A stretch of 64,000 nt of DNA. Origin: Enterobacter sp. Ag1. Its GTDB lineage: Bacteria; Pseudomonadota; Gammaproteobacteria; Enterobacterales; Enterobacteriaceae. The DNA is taken from NCBI GenBank assembly GCA_000277545.1, contig AKXM01000008.1, forward strand, positions 1-64,000, written 5' to 3'. The notes below the pieces were generated by a model, which saw only the letters and a list, made by a program, of their open reading frames with translations, ran no database searches and was not told the DNA's origin. Every line of letters starts with the position of its first letter. Within the stretch, counting starts at the first letter, position 1. Positions 34,761-50,122 of this stretch are shown in pieces. The position numbers and the translations under genes are program-made.

Positions 34761-35588
34761 TTACTGCATAGGCATAAGCAGCGGATTAGGATATTGATAG
34801 TCGAAGCCTAGCTCATTACAGATGCGGCTGCCGTCAATCAGCTTGCCGTGGCCGGTGGCCGCGTCTTTACGGAACGACGGGGCCTCAAGGCCAATTTGCC
34901 GCGCCATAAGCGAATAGAATTCTTCCCGCGTTGGGTGGGCCGGAGCACATAGATTATAGACTCGCCCGCCTTTAGGTGCCTGAAGCAGCAGCGTGATGGC
35001 CGAAATCACATCTTCCAGATGCACGAGATTTACGCCGTGCTGCCCGTTTGCCACGTCCCTTTTTCCCGCTAAAAAACGCCCAGGATGGCGTTCCGGCCCC
35101 ACCAGCCCCGCGAGGCGGAGGATATCCACGGACGTCCCCGGGAGTTTGTGCAGCCAGTCTTCCAGCTCTTTAAGCACTTTCCCACTGGCGGTAACAGGTT
35201 TAAGCGGGGACGTCTCTTTTACGCTACCCTCCCCTTCCCCATACACGGAGGTCGAGCTGGTAAAAATAATGCGCGGCACGGAATGCGCCAGCGCGCTGTC
35301 GACTATTTCCTGCACCGCCTGCAGATAAAAATCATCGCCTTCTCCAGTACGTCGGGCGGGCAGCGTCACCACTAACGCGTCAACGTTCAGCAGCGCTTCC
35401 AGGTCCTCACTGTCGCAAACCAGTTCCGGCTGCAGATTCAGCTGATAACTTTCGATCCCGCACATGCGAGCTGCTTCTACGCCATCCAGCGTGGTTTTGC
35501 TGCCGGTGACCTGATAACCGCGCGCTGACAATGAGAGCGCCAGCGGCATACCCAACCACCCCAATCCGACTATTGCGACCCTTTTCAT
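34761..35588 (-). CDS. yeeZ: NAD(P)-binding epimerase-like protein YeeZ
   Basis: A 275-residue atypical short-chain dehydrogenase (E. coli YeeZ 274). The Rossmann motif is GLGWLGMPLALSLSARGYQV, followed by IIFTSSTSVYGEGEGSVKE, the catalytic-like S/T-Y region, and LVHLEDVISAITLLLQAP. Substrate unknown; extended SDRs of this type act on nucleotide sugars or related compounds. GGAGACAAGGC precedes the ATG. yefM-yoeB, which separate it from hisL in K-12, are absent. Confidence 0.92.
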   Translation of the reverse strand: MKRVAIVGLGWLGMPLALSLSARGYQVTGSKTTLDGVEAARMCGIESYQLNLQPELVCDSEDLEALLNVDALVVTLPARRTGEGDDFYLQAVQEIVDSALAHSVPRIIFTSSTSVYGEGEGSVKETSPLKPVTASGKVLKELEDWLHKLPGTSVDILRLAGLVGPERHPGRFLAGKRDVANGQHGVNLVHLEDVISAITLLLQAPKGGRVYNLCAPAHPTREEFYSLMARQIGLEAPSFRKDAATGHGKLIDGSRICNELGFDYQYPNPLLMPMQ

Positions 35589-35788
35589 GCCTTGTCTCCT
35601 GACCTTGCAGCATTATCTTCTGACGAGTGAATTTAGCTCTCCGTTAAGGCTACGCCACCCGGGCAGAACTGACAATTCCCTCAGCCTTACAGAATATTAA
35701 TCAACGAGGAAAAAACCCCTTGCGCTCGGTGCGTCATCTGGTTTACGTTAATTGGCACATAATGAATAGTCATTCATACGAGAATTTT

Positions 35789-35839
35789 ATGACACGCGCT
35801 CAGTTTAAAAACCACCATCATCACCATCACCCTGACTAG
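35789..35839 (+). CDS. hisL: his operon leader peptide HisL
   Basis: A 16-residue leader, MTRAQFKN followed by six consecutive histidine codons and PD, then TAG. Ribosome stalling at the His codons when charged tRNA-His is scarce prevents the attenuator at 35900 from forming. E. coli HisL has seven histidines in a row; here the first is replaced by Asn. GAG lies 6-7 nt before the ATG. Confidence 0.95.
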   Translation: MTRAQFKNHHHHHHPD

Positions 35840-35899
35840 TCTTTCAGGCGATTGGTGCTGGGAGACGAAAAGATCTTCCAGTGGTGCGTGAACGCGAGA

Positions 35900-35935
35900 A
35901 AAAGCCCCCGGAAGATATCTTCCGGGGGCTTTTTT
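35900..35935 (+). terminator. his operon attenuator
   Basis: AGCCCCCGGAAGA and its complement form a 28-nt perfect palindrome (35903-35930) followed by T6, 61 nt after hisL. Upstream GAAAAGATCTTCCAG can pair with the left arm to give the antiterminator. Confidence 0.93.
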
Positions 35936-35974
35936 ATTGGGCGTCAGACAGGAATTGATAAGGGGTAACTACCG

Positions 35975-36874
35975 ATGACCGACAACAACCGTTTACGCAT
36001 AGCTATGCAGAAATCTGGCCGTCTTAGCGATGATTCACGCGAATTACTCGCCCGCTGCGGCATAAAAATTAACCTGCACACCCAACGCCTGATTGCGCTG
36101 GCCGAAAACATGCCCATCGACATCCTGCGCGTGCGTGATGACGACATTCCAGGGCTGGTGATGGACGGCGTCGTGGACCTCGGCATCATCGGTGAAAACG
36201 TGCTCGAAGAAGAGCTGCTGACGCGCCGCGCCCAGGGCGAAGATCCGCGTTATTACACGCTGCGTCGCCTGGACTTTGGCGGCTGCCGCCTGTCGTTGGC
36301 CACCGCCGTAGACGAGCCGTGGGATGGCCCGGCCAGCCTCAACAACAAACGCATTGCGACCTCTTACCCGCACCTGCTGAAGCGCTACCTCGACCAGAAA
36401 GGCGTGCAGTTTAAATCCTGCCTGCTGAACGGCTCGGTGGAGGTGGCCCCACGCGCCGGTCTGGCCGATGCCATCTGCGACCTGGTGTCTACCGGCGCAA
36501 CCCTTGAAGCCAACGGGCTGCGTGAAGTCGAAGTTATCTACCGCTCCAAAGCCTGCCTGATCCAGCGTGACGGCGAAATGCCGGCAGCCAAGCAGCAGCT
36601 GATCGACAAACTGCTGACCCGTATCCAGGGCGTGATTCAGGCTCGCGAGTCCAAATACATCATGATGCACGCGCCAACCGAGCGCCTGGATGAAGTGATT
36701 GCCCTGCTGCCGGGCGCCGAGCGTCCAACCATTCTGCCGCTGGCCGGCGATCAGCAGCGCGTGGCGATGCACATGGTGAGCAGCGAAACGCTGTTCTGGG
36801 AAACCATGGAAAAACTGAAGGCGCTGGGTGCCAGTTCCATTCTGGTGCTGCCGATTGAGAAGATGATGGAGTGA
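35975..36874 (+). CDS. hisG: ATP phosphoribosyltransferase HisG
   Basis: First, histidine-inhibited step: ATP + PRPP to phosphoribosyl-ATP. It has 299 residues, as in E. coli, of the long hexameric form with a C-terminal ACT-like regulatory domain ([20 protein letters not shown]). The PRPP-binding loop is [13 protein letters not shown]. First structural gene after the attenuator; hisD begins 4 nt after its stop. Confidence 0.97.
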   Translation: MTDNNRLRIAMQKSGRLSDDSRELLARCGIKINLHTQRLIALAENMPIDILRVRDDDIPGLVMDGVVDLGIIGENVLEEELLTRRAQGEDPRYYTLRRLDFGGCRLSLATAVDEPWDGPASLNNKRIATSYPHLLKRYLDQKGVQFKSCLLNGSVEVAPRAGLADAICDLVSTGATLEANGLREVEVIYRSKACLIQRDGEMPAAKQQLIDKLLTRIQGVIQARESKYIMMHAPTERLDEVIALLPGAERPTILPLAGDQQRVAMHMVSSETLFWETMEKLKALGASSILVLPIEKMME

Positions 36875-36878
36875 TGTG

Positions 36879-40328
<3,450 letters not shown>

Positions 40329-40329
<1 letters not shown>

Positions 40330-40919
40330 TGAACGTGGTGATCCTCGACACGGGCTGCGCCAACCTGCATTCGGTGAAATCGGCCATTCAGCGCCACGGC
40401 TATGAGCCGCTGGTCAGCCGTGATCCGGACGTGGTGCTGCGCGCCGATAAGCTTTTTCTGCCGGGCGTAGGCACCGCGCAGGCGGCCATGAACCAAATCA
40501 TCGAGCGCGATTTGGTGGAGTTGATTAAAGCCTGTACCCAGCCCGTGTTGGGTATTTGCCTGGGAATGCAGCTTCTCGGCAGCCGCAGTGACGAAAGCCA
40601 CGGCGTGGAAATGCTGGGCATTATCGACCAGCCGGTATTGCAGATGAAAGACTTCGGCCTGCCGCTGCCGCACATGGGCTGGAACCGCGTTTACCCGAAG
40701 GCGGGCGACCGCCTGTTCCGCGGCATTGAAGACGGGGCGTATTTCTACTTCGTTCACAGCTACGCGATGCCGGTCTGCGAAAACACCATCGCCCAGGCAA
40801 ACTACGGTGAAGCCTTCACCGCGGCGGTGCAAAAAGATAATTTCTGGGGCGTTCAGTTCCACCCCGAACGTTCCGGTTCGGCTGGGGCTCAGCTGCTGAA
40901 AAACTTTCTGGAGATGTAG
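40329..40919 (+). CDS. hisH: imidazole glycerol phosphate synthase, glutaminase subunit HisH
   Basis: Class I amidotransferase that feeds ammonia to HisF. 196 residues, triad Cys77 (LGICLGMQL), His178 and Glu180 (VQFHPERSG). The start overlaps the hisB stop (TGATG). hisA follows after 3 nt. Confidence 0.97.
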
Positions 40920-42411
<1,492 letters not shown>

Positions 42412-42418
<7 letters not shown>

Positions 42419-43023
42419 CAGAACAACAGCTAGCCCAGCTGGACTGGGAAAAAACAGATGGCCTGATGCCGGTTATCGTTCAGCACGCGGTGTCCGGTGA
42501 AGTCCTGATGCTCGGCTATATGAACCAGGACGCGCTGGCAAAAACCCAGGAAAGCGGCAAAGTGACCTTCTTCTCGCGCACCAAACAGCGCCTGTGGACT
42601 AAAGGTGAAACGTCAGGCCATTTCCTGAACGTGGTGCGTATTGCGCCAGACTGCGATAACGACACGCTGCTGGTGCTAGTTAACCCCATAGGCCCAACCT
42701 GCCACCTCGGCACCTCAAGCTGCTTTGGGGATACTCACCACGACTGGCTTTTCCTGTTTGAACTTGAACAGTTGCTGGCCTCGCGGAAAACTGCCGATCC
42801 CGCCAGTTCCTATACCGCCAAACTGTACGCCAGCGGCACCAAGCGTATTGCGCAGAAAGTAGGCGAAGAAGGCGTGGAAACCGCGCTGGCAGCAACCGTG
42901 AACGATCGTCACGAACTGACCAACGAAGCTTCTGACTTGATGTATCACCTGCTGGTGCTGCTGCAGGATCAGGATTTAGACTTGAGTACGGTGATTGAGA
43001 ATTTACGGGCCCGGCATAAATAA
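42412..43023 (+). CDS. hisI: bifunctional PR-AMP cyclohydrolase / PR-ATP pyrophosphatase HisI
   Basis: 203 residues, steps 2 and 3. The N-terminal cyclohydrolase has [13 protein letters not shown] and metal cysteines in GPTCHLG and SSCFGD. The C-terminal MazG-like pyrophosphatase, from about 115, has [22 protein letters not shown] start, as in E. coli (MLTEQQ). Last gene of the operon; a terminator follows. Confidence 0.97.
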
Positions 43024-43038
43024 GCCCTGGAACAGATG

Positions 43039-43067
43039 TAAAAAAGGCCGCTAATGCGGCCTTTTTG
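43039..43067. terminator. terminator between hisI and wzz
   Basis: AAAAAGGCCGC pairs with GCGGCCTTTTT around TAAT, with A and T runs in both directions, between convergent genes. Confidence 0.9.
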
Positions 43068-43082
43068 TTTTTTTTAGCAAGC

Positions 43083-44078
43083 TTAGGCTGCTGATTTATA
43101 GTTACGCAGCGCGTTGCGCCCAAGGACATAGCCCGAGCCGACAATAATGCCCAACAAGGCGGCAAGCACCAGCGTCAGGCCTTTTTTCGGGCTGTCTTTA
43201 CGCACCGGCAAAGTTGCCTTCATGACATACCGAAACGCATAGGTCGTTTCCGGCGTCGATCTTAATTCACTCACCGCAAGGAGCGACTGACGGGCGTTAA
43301 AATAAGAGTTATCTAAAGGCAGCGGTCGGGACGCTTCGTTCTTGATCATCGAAGAAAGCGCCTCGCTTCCCAGAACAAACAGCGTATCTTCAGACATTGT
43401 TTCAGCCTGTGAAACGGCAGGCTTAGTAATATTAGATTGCTGAGCCACCAACAGCGCCTGGTTCAGCTCATCCAGACGCTTTTGCTGTTTCTCCTTAGCA
43501 ACTTTTACTTTTGTGTCGAGCAGGCCTTTTAAATCGCTTATTTTTGCGTCAACGGAAGTTTTAAGGTCATCATCCAGCTCAGCGACAGTCCGCTTATTAA
43601 TCTGCTGGAGATAAGTATTCAGTGTTGTCTGCGCCTGCTCAGCAGAACTCGCCACATAGCTAATCTTGAGCGGCAGCGGTTGATCCTTTCCGGCGGGTTC
43701 TATGGTCAGTTTTTCTGGTATTTGCTGATTGGCCAACTGCTCAGAGAGGGCCGAAATGGCAGAGTTGAATCGCCCAAAATAACGCTGTTGGATCTCGGCC
43801 AGCGAGGGCACAGCCTCTGGAGACTGGGCATTAAGAACGCTCATGGCATTGCTGTAGTTCGAAATCTGACCGGTATCCGGGAGCGTAACTATCGCCTCAG
43901 AAGTCCATTTTTCTGTTGCAAAAGTGAGATAAGCAATAGCGATTAAGATGGCTAAAATCATTGCTGCCGCAATGGCGATTTTGCCTCGCCATAGCTGGAT
44001 AAGAAGATCAATTAAATCAATATTTTCCTGTTGATTGCTGGTGTGTTCTTTCGCCACATTTAAGTCAGCTCGATTCAT
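43083..44078 (-). CDS. wzzB: O-antigen chain length determinant Wzz
   Basis: A 331-residue polysaccharide co-polymerase class 1 protein: transmembrane helix 1 at about 34-54, a periplasmic coiled region with KVKVAKEKQQKRLDELNQAL, and transmembrane helix 2 at about 302-323 preceded by the proline motif SPKKGLTL. It sets modal O-antigen length together with the Wzy encoded at 48086-49231. It lies between his and gnd as in E. coli, but ugd, normally between wzz and gnd, is missing. Confidence 0.94.
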   Translation of the reverse strand: MNRADLNVAKEHTSNQQENIDLIDLLIQLWRGKIAIAAAMILAILIAIAYLTFATEKWTSEAIVTLPDTGQISNYSNAMSVLNAQSPEAVPSLAEIQQRYFGRFNSAISALSEQLANQQIPEKLTIEPAGKDQPLPLKISYVASSAEQAQTTLNTYLQQINKRTVAELDDDLKTSVDAKISDLKGLLDTKVKVAKEKQQKRLDELNQALLVAQQSNITKPAVSQAETMSEDTLFVLGSEALSSMIKNEASRPLPLDNSYFNARQSLLAVSELRSTPETTYAFRYVMKATLPVRKDSPKKGLTLVLAALLGIIVGSGYVLGRNALRNYKSAA

Positions 44079-44268
44079 AATTGCCTTTGAAATAATAATG
44101 AGAACAGCTTCGTATATTCATCAGATTTATAGTATAGAAAGATAATGGGCAAAAGACCTTAATGATTTGTAAGGAAAAGATCGGAATTTGCTGAAAAATC
44201 AGCACAGAGACCGAATGCCAAAAAATCACAAGAATAAGCTGTGTGATATTTGACCAGATCTCAAATGT

Positions 44269-44293
44269 AAAAAAGGCCCTCGAAGGGCCTTTT
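44269..44293 (-). terminator. gnd terminator
   Basis: AAAAGGCCCT pairs with AGGGCCTTTT around a 3-nt loop, followed by T-rich sequence on the minus strand, about 20 nt after gnd. It probably ends the O-antigen/gnd transcript. Confidence 0.85.
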
Positions 44294-44311
44294 ATCTGAA
44301 CGTGAAAAGAA

Positions 44312-45721
44312 TCAGTCAAGCCACTCGGTGTGGAAGACGCCCTCTTTGTCCGTGCGCTTATAGGTATGCGCCCCGAAATAGTCACGCTGAGCCTGGATCA
44401 GGTTAGCCGGCAGAACCGCTGCGCGGTAGCTGTCGTAGTAGGCAATCGCCGCGGAGAAGGTCGGCGTCGGGATACCGTTCTGTACCGCGTAAGAAATCAC
44501 ATCACGCAGAGCCTGCTGGTAATCGTCGGCAATCTTCTTGAAGTAAGGGGCCAACAGCAGGTTCGCAATAGCTGGCGTTTCAGCATAGGCATCGGTGATT
44601 TTCTGCAGGAACTGAGCACGAATGATGCAGCCCGCACGGAAAATCTTCGCAATTTCACCGTAGTTCAGATCCCAGCTATTCTCTTCAGACGCGGCACGCA
44701 GCTGGGAGAAGCCCTGAGCATAAGATACGATTTTACCCAGGTACAGTGCGCGACGAACTTTCTCGCTGAACTCAGCTTTGTCACCGGTGAAGGGCTTGGC
44801 CTGCGGGCCACTCAGCACTTTAGACGCCGCCACACGCTGATCTTTCAGGGAAGAGATATAGCGCGCGAACACGGATTCGGTAATCAGAGACAGCGGCTCG
44901 CCGAGATCCAGAGAGCTCTGGCTGGTCCATTTCCCGGTACCTTTGTTGGCCGCTTCATCCAGGATCACATCGACAAGATATTTACCCTCTTCATCTTTTT
45001 TAGTAAAGATGTCCTTGGTGATGTCGATCAGGTAGCTGCTCAGCTCGCCTTTGTTCCATTCGGTGAAGGTTTCAGCCAGCTCTTCGTTGGAGAGATCCAG
45101 GCCATGCTTCAGCAGGGAATAGGCCTCTGCAATCAGCTGCATGTCACCGTATTCGATGCCGTTGTGAACCATTTTAACGTAGTGGCCAGCGCCATCAGGA
45201 CCGATGTACGTTACGCAAGGCTCGCCGTCTTCCGCAACCGCAGCGATTTTGGTCAGGATTGGCGCAACCAGCTCGTAAGCGTCTTTCTGGCCGCCAGGCA
45301 TGATAGATGGGCCTTTCAGGGCGCCCTCTTCACCGCCGGAAACACCGGTCCCGATGAAGTTAAAGCCTTCAGCAGACAGATCACGGTTACGACGAATAGT
45401 GTCCTGGAAGAAAGTGTTGCCGCCATCAATGATGATGTCGCCCTTATCGAGGTAAGGCTTCAGGGAGTCGATGGCAGCATCGGTACCTGCGCCCGCTTGC
45501 ACCATCAACAGGATTCGACGTGGTGTTTCGAGGGACTCAACGAATTCTTTTACAGTGTAGTAAGGAACCAGTTTCTTGCCCGGGTTCTCTGCGACAACTT
45601 CTTCAGTCTTCTCACGGGAGCGGTTGAATACGGAAACGGTATAACCACGGCTTTCAATGTTCAGCGCCAGGTTGCGCCCCATCACGGCCATACCCACAAC
45701 GCCGATCTGCTGCTTGGACAT
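44312..45721 (-). CDS. gnd: 6-phosphogluconate dehydrogenase Gnd
   Basis: Oxidative pentose-phosphate enzyme that forms ribulose 5-phosphate, CO2 and NADPH. 469 residues (E. coli 468). NADP site [20 protein letters not shown] at the N-terminus; catalytic [20 protein letters not shown]-terminal tail [24 protein letters not shown] precedes the ATG. A housekeeping gene at the border of the O-antigen locus, where recombination commonly exchanges it with the locus. Confidence 0.97.
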   Translation of the reverse strand: MSKQQIGVVGMAVMGRNLALNIESRGYTVSVFNRSREKTEEVVAENPGKKLVPYYTVKEFVESLETPRRILLMVQAGAGTDAAIDSLKPYLDKGDIIIDGGNTFFQDTIRRNRDLSAEGFNFIGTGVSGGEEGALKGPSIMPGGQKDAYELVAPILTKIAAVAEDGEPCVTYIGPDGAGHYVKMVHNGIEYGDMQLIAEAYSLLKHGLDLSNEELAETFTEWNKGELSSYLIDITKDIFTKKDEEGKYLVDVILDEAANKGTGKWTSQSSLDLGEPLSLITESVFARYISSLKDQRVAASKVLSGPQAKPFTGDKAEFSEKVRRALYLGKIVSYAQGFSQLRAASEENSWDLNYGEIAKIFRAGCIIRAQFLQKITDAYAETPAIANLLLAPYFKKIADDYQQALRDVISYAVQNGIPTPTFSAAIAYYDSYRAAVLPANLIQAQRDYFGAHTYKRTDKEGVFHTEWLD

Positions 45722-45869
45722 TACATACTCCTGTCAGGTGTGCTCACCGCGCCCTACACGCGGCTCTAAATGTGGCTTTGATGTTAACTCACTCTGCGAA
45801 AAATAGGTAAACTTTGCTGCGTGAAGTCGCACGTAGTGCACTATCAGACCAGATTCTGCTCAATGGCTA

Positions 45870-46880
45870 TCATTCGTAACCGTCCGGATTCGTTTTCTGC
45901 CAATGCCATGAATCCCTGACCATATCATCAAGATTTCTGGTTGCTGACCAGTTCAGCTCTTTTAAAGCGAGACTTGGGTCTGACCAACATTCAGCGATAT
46001 CTCCAGGCCTGCGTCCGGCAAAAACATAGGGGATAGGTCGCTCAATAACGCGTTCATAAGCTTCAATCAGGTCAAGTACAGAGTAGCCAATACCCGTCCC
46101 CAGATTGTATGTTTTACAGCCACCGGTATCCATATGCTGTAATGCCGCAATGTGCCCTTCGGCTAAATCCATTACGTGGATATAATCTCGCACGCCGGTT
46201 CCATCTTTAGTCAGGAAATCATTACCGTAGACCGAGACTTGTTGCAACTTACCCACCGCAACCTGGCTAATGTAAGGCACCAAATTATTTGGAATACCAT
46301 TAGGATCTTCGCCAATAAGTCCGGACTTGTGAGCCCCAACAGGATTGAAATATCTTAATATTGTAATGTCGAAATCAGGAGTAGCTTTTGCTATATCTTG
46401 CAAAATCTGTTCAACCATCAACTTAGACGTTCCGTAAGGATTGGTTGTACCACCAATTTTTGAACATTCAGATAATGGAACAGATTCCGGTTGGCCATAT
46501 ACTGTCGCTGAAGAGCTAAAAATGAATTTCTTAACATTGAAGTTATTCATTTCTTCGAGCAATACTATGCTTCCTGACACATTATTATCATAATAGCTAA
46601 GCGGCTCACGCACAGACTCACCAACAGATTTAAGCCCAGCGAAGTGAATAACACTATCAATTTTATGGCCACAAAATATTTTTTTTAGTAACTCGCGATC
46701 ACGCACGTCACCGTCATAATTGACAAAATCAGCACCTGTTATTTTTTTAACACGACGCAAGGACTCAGAAGAAGAATTGTAAAAATTATCTAACACAACA
46801 ACTTCATAGCCTTGCTCAAGAAGGCACAGGACCGTATGCGAACCGATATAACCAGCCCCACCCGTTATCAATACTGCCAT
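45870..46880 (-). CDS. galE: UDP-glucose/UDP-GlcNAc 4-epimerase GalE, O-antigen copy
   Basis: A 336-residue extended SDR epimerase: NAD motif [10 protein letters not shown] (7-16), Ser124, Tyr149 and Lys153 (NPYGTSK), and [17 protein letters not shown]. It interconverts UDP-Glc and UDP-Gal, possibly also the N-acetyl forms. It is the distal gene of the leftward O-antigen set; a separate gal-operon galE is expected elsewhere. It implies a galacto sugar in the O unit or a need for UDP-Gal/GalNAc. Confidence 0.93.
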   Translation of the reverse strand: MAVLITGGAGYIGSHTVLCLLEQGYEVVVLDNFYNSSSESLRRVKKITGADFVNYDGDVRDRELLKKIFCGHKIDSVIHFAGLKSVGESVREPLSYYDNNVSGSIVLLEEMNNFNVKKFIFSSSATVYGQPESVPLSECSKIGGTTNPYGTSKLMVEQILQDIAKATPDFDITILRYFNPVGAHKSGLIGEDPNGIPNNLVPYISQVAVGKLQQVSVYGNDFLTKDGTGVRDYIHVMDLAEGHIAALQHMDTGGCKTYNLGTGIGYSVLDLIEAYERVIERPIPYVFAGRRPGDIAECWSDPSLALKELNWSATRNLDDMVRDSWHWQKTNPDGYE

Positions 46881-46976
46881 TTTGTTGCCTCAGATTTTAA
46901 TATAAAAAAACAAATCTAGCTCATGCTTTTTTTGGCTATTTATAGCAATCATATAAAAAGCCAAATTTTGGACTGG

Positions 46977-48083
46977 CTAGTTTTTCTTTGATTCCGTTTT
47001 ATCAAAGAAAATTTTCATCCATTGATCAGTGATAAAGTCAATCGAGAAATTATCTTCAATGTGTTTTCTATTTCTACATTTAATATCAGCTCTACTATTC
47101 GGTGGAAGATTCATGATCTCATGAATCTTTTTGGCGAGAGCTTTAGAATCAGAAATAGGGACCACAAACCGTTCATCGCCTATAACCTCAGCTACACCAC
47201 CAGAGTTAGTACCCACGACGAGACATTCAGATGACATTGCTTCAGCCGCAACCAACCCAAAACCTTCCCATTTAGATGAAAAGACAAATATGTCACATGC
47301 GGAGTAATATTGTGACACATCATTGAGACTTCCCAGCAAGGAAACACGTGATGCAAGATCTAACTCATGAATAATCCGCTCAATATCTACGCGGAGTTCT
47401 CCATCGCCAATGATAGCAAGCTTATAGTTTACAGGCAGTATTTTAAAAGCATGAAGGAGATTAGGGTAATCTTTTGCGTCAGTCAGTCTGCCAACCGCGA
47501 GAATAAGTTTTTCATCAGTAAGAATAGAGAGTTGGTCGCGCAGATGTTCATGAGCGTTATTATCAAATTTAAACTCATCCGTGTTCACACCGTTATAAAC
47601 AGCAATGGACTTAAGAGCAGAAAAAGCCTTTTTTTTAATAAACTCATCCAAAGCCTCTTTACTGACATTTGTTGTAACATCGCAAAGAAAATCTGTCATA
47701 CGATAAGTCAGCATTCTAATTTTACCACCCTCATTTTTGCTATGGGCAGTGCAAACTAGTTTAAACTTATTTCTACAGAACAAGCGAGTTATTCTTGCCA
47801 TAATATTCGCGTGAAACATATGGCTATGAACAATGTCAGGAGCGAAATCTTTAATTATTTTGGCAAGCCTAAATACAGCAGCAATAAATCCAAGAGGACT
47901 TTTGTTCATTCCAAGATTTATTATATTGATACCAGTGCGAGGTGTAACTTCAACAGGTCCGGTAAGGCTAACAATTTCAACTTCATTGTTTTTTTCAAGA
48001 TACTTGTCAGCAAGCAATGAAACTTGTTTTTCCGCACCACCTATGCCCAGTCCGGTAATAACCAACATTATTTTCTTATTCAT
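46977..48083 (-). CDS. glycosyltransferase family 4 (O-antigen)
   Basis: A 368-residue GT-B fold enzyme. The N-terminal domain has ITGLGIGGAEKQVSLLAD and HSHMFHANIMARI; the C-terminal donor domain has ILAVGRLTDAKDYPNLLHAF and the EX7E-like SSKWEGFGLVAAEAMSSE. Retaining transferase, donor and acceptor unknown. It starts 2 nt after the wzy stop, is AT-rich, and is followed by galE after a 96-nt gap. One of four transferases that should assemble the O unit on undecaprenyl-PP-GlcNAc. Confidence 0.87.
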   Translation of the reverse strand: MNKKIMLVITGLGIGGAEKQVSLLADKYLEKNNEVEIVSLTGPVEVTPRTGINIINLGMNKSPLGFIAAVFRLAKIIKDFAPDIVHSHMFHANIMARITRLFCRNKFKLVCTAHSKNEGGKIRMLTYRMTDFLCDVTTNVSKEALDEFIKKKAFSALKSIAVYNGVNTDEFKFDNNAHEHLRDQLSILTDEKLILAVGRLTDAKDYPNLLHAFKILPVNYKLAIIGDGELRVDIERIIHELDLASRVSLLGSLNDVSQYYSACDIFVFSSKWEGFGLVAAEAMSSECLVVGTNSGGVAEVIGDERFVVPISDSKALAKKIHEIMNLPPNSRADIKCRNRKHIEDNFSIDFITDQWMKIFFDKTESKKN

Positions 48084-48085
48084 GA

Positions 48086-49231
48086 TCAGTAAGTCGCTTC
48101 TAATGTTTTACTAAATTTTTCATGTGCCAGAGATTCGACATAACCTTTATCAAACAAACTTATAAACCTTAGGTCCATTGTGGTGAAGTTAATGGGTGCC
48201 TGAGCATTTCTGAAATAAGACGAAAGATTAATTGCCAGCATGAAGAAAACAAAAATAGATAAAAATAATGTATTGTACGTACGTATCGCGAACATGCGCC
48301 TGTGCGACGTCGGTGATATGATACAAAAAACATATATCGCCAGGAAAAAGAATATAAAACTCACACGAGCAAGGAATGTTATGCTGCCGCTAAAAAAATG
48401 AACAACGGCACCAAGGAAAACCAACCTTGTCAAGAGTCTGATATTTTCGTGGCGGTCAATGGTTTTTCTATAACAGAAATAGATAACAATAAAGACAAGG
48501 TCAATTATGTTAAGCCATCCAATAGTCAAACTAATTGGATGCATTTCCATGTAGATGGAAATTTTTCTAAAAATAAGGTTAAATCCCGACAATTCATTGA
48601 TTATCGCGGTACCTAAAAACATGAACGCAACAGCACCACCGATAAAAAACAAAGTACTGATCATAAATTTACCATGCTCTCTAATGGACGCTAGCATTAC
48701 GGCAGGGATAATGATCAAGGAAGAAACGTGAAACAAAGACCCTAAAATTGAAAGCATAATGAACTTTCTAAAATTGTGATCTTCGTTATAATTAAGCACT
48801 GCATAAAAAACAATAATACAAGCTAAAAACTGCCTCAACTGCTCAAGTATTAAATTATAGCCGAATAACAATAATAGACAGCACCAAAATAATGGTTTAT
48901 TAACCTGATAAGCCGCAAGCACCCTCGATAACAAACCAAAACAAATGAAATACCAGACAAGAATGACAAGTCCAAAATTGTTATTGAAAATGAACAACAT
49001 TGCCTTGAATGATAAAACAAATCCTGGTTCAAAGGATATGTATGGATTATTCTCATATAAAATCTTTAAATAGTATATACTCCAGTCTACTCCATTTAAA
49101 TAATATGCTGAGAATAATAAACTAAACATAATACAACAAAGAACACTCAGCATCGCTTTGGAGCGGTAGTTAAATTTCTCCCAGATCAACGAGAGCAATA
49201 GCATTGGAGTAGAAAGAAGCAAAACAAACAT
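48086..49231 (-). CDS. wzy: O-antigen polymerase Wzy, EpsG type
   Basis: 381 residues, about 10-11 hydrophobic segments and the EpsG-family signature NGVDWSIYYLKIL, then SFEPGFVLSFKAML. It polymerises flipped O units at the periplasmic face of the inner membrane together with Wzz. Tightly packed between two glycosyltransferase genes (1-2 nt gaps) and AT-rich. Assignment rests on topology, the family signature and locus context; linkage specificity is not predictable. Confidence 0.82.
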   Translation of the reverse strand: MFVLLLSTPMLLLSLIWEKFNYRSKAMLSVLCCIMFSLLFSAYYLNGVDWSIYYLKILYENNPYISFEPGFVLSFKAMLFIFNNNFGLVILVWYFICFGLLSRVLAAYQVNKPLFWCCLLLLFGYNLILEQLRQFLACIIVFYAVLNYNEDHNFRKFIMLSILGSLFHVSSLIIIPAVMLASIREHGKFMISTLFFIGGAVAFMFLGTAIINELSGFNLIFRKISIYMEMHPISLTIGWLNIIDLVFIVIYFCYRKTIDRHENIRLLTRLVFLGAVVHFFSGSITFLARVSFIFFFLAIYVFCIISPTSHRRMFAIRTYNTLFLSIFVFFMLAINLSSYFRNAQAPINFTTMDLRFISLFDKGYVESLAHEKFSKTLEATY

Positions 49232-49232
49232 T

Positions 49233-50120
49233 TTATTTTTTTACCCTTTCATAAAGATAAATCAATAAATTAATGGGGTTCATCACTTTAAGAATCCGAT
49301 ATTTTTTACCTTTTGATACGCAGTACAGATTGAACTTGTGATGAAGATAACTAAGACAATTTCCGCTATCCCACCTTCTGGAGTTAACTTTCATTAAATC
49401 GCTTAAAAGTATTTTCCCGATGGCAGAAGTTCCCGATGAGGTAACTTGATTTGCGTGAATGCGATATAAAACGCTCGTGTACTCGAAAAACAATACGTTG
49501 ATATTATTGTCGATAAACTTTAGCCATAGAGGTAAGTCTTCTAATAACTTAAAATGTGTATCAAACCCTGAAAAGTGCTTCTTATTTATGAATGCACCGG
49601 GCGCCACATTATTAAAATGGATCATGGACAATTTGGCTTTCAGCCATGAAGGTTTTAATTGAATGACATCTTTGGTCCATGCCAATGGATAACGCTGTGG
49701 TTTTTCTACATGCAGACCGAACGTTTCAAAATAAGTAAATACTGCTCCTAATCTCTCAGTATTCTTGAGCCTCTCAAGTCTGGAAACAAAATTTTGGATG
49801 GCATCGGGCAAAAGCAGATCGTCAGAGCCAAGACACTTAATCCAGTCCCCTTTAATACTAGGTAATGCATTATTAAAGTTGGTAGTTATGCCATTATTTT
49901 TTTCACTTGGAATAAGCGTGCAATCAACACCAGGATGTGTTTTTTTCTTTTCCTCACACCAATCGCTAATAATGTTTACACTATTGTCTGTTGAACAATC
50001 ATCTACAATAATAATTTCAATTTTTTTATATGATTGGTTGATACATGACTCTAGCGTTTCACGTATATAATTTTCAGCATTGAATGATGCAATGATAATT
50101 GAAATAAGTGGATTTTTCAT
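49233..50120 (-). CDS. glycosyltransferase family 2 (O-antigen), first
   Basis: A 295-residue GT-A enzyme: ISIIIASFNAENYIRETLES at the N-terminus, nucleotide-binding IIIVDDCSTDNS, and the metal-binding CLGSDDLLLPDAI region. Inverting transferase of unknown specificity. It lies between wzy and another GT2 gene with 1-2 nt spacing. Confidence 0.87.
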   Translation of the reverse strand: MKNPLISIIIASFNAENYIRETLESCINQSYKKIEIIIVDDCSTDNSVNIISDWCEEKKKTHPGVDCTLIPSEKNNGITTNFNNALPSIKGDWIKCLGSDDLLLPDAIQNFVSRLERLKNTERLGAVFTYFETFGLHVEKPQRYPLAWTKDVIQLKPSWLKAKLSMIHFNNVAPGAFINKKHFSGFDTHFKLLEDLPLWLKFIDNNINVLFFEYTSVLYRIHANQVTSSGTSAIGKILLSDLMKVNSRRWDSGNCLSYLHHKFNLYCVSKGKKYRILKVMNPINLLIYLYERVKK

Positions 50121-50122
50121 GC

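Noticed and set aside
44330..45769. 479-codon plus-strand frame opposite gnd
   Set aside because: Antisense shadow of a full-length Gnd; no family resemblance and no initiation signal.
46900..46976. TTTGGCT/AGCCAAA inverted repeat between galE and the next gene
   Set aside because: As a terminator it would face the plus strand, where no gene ends; probably AT-rich chance pairing.
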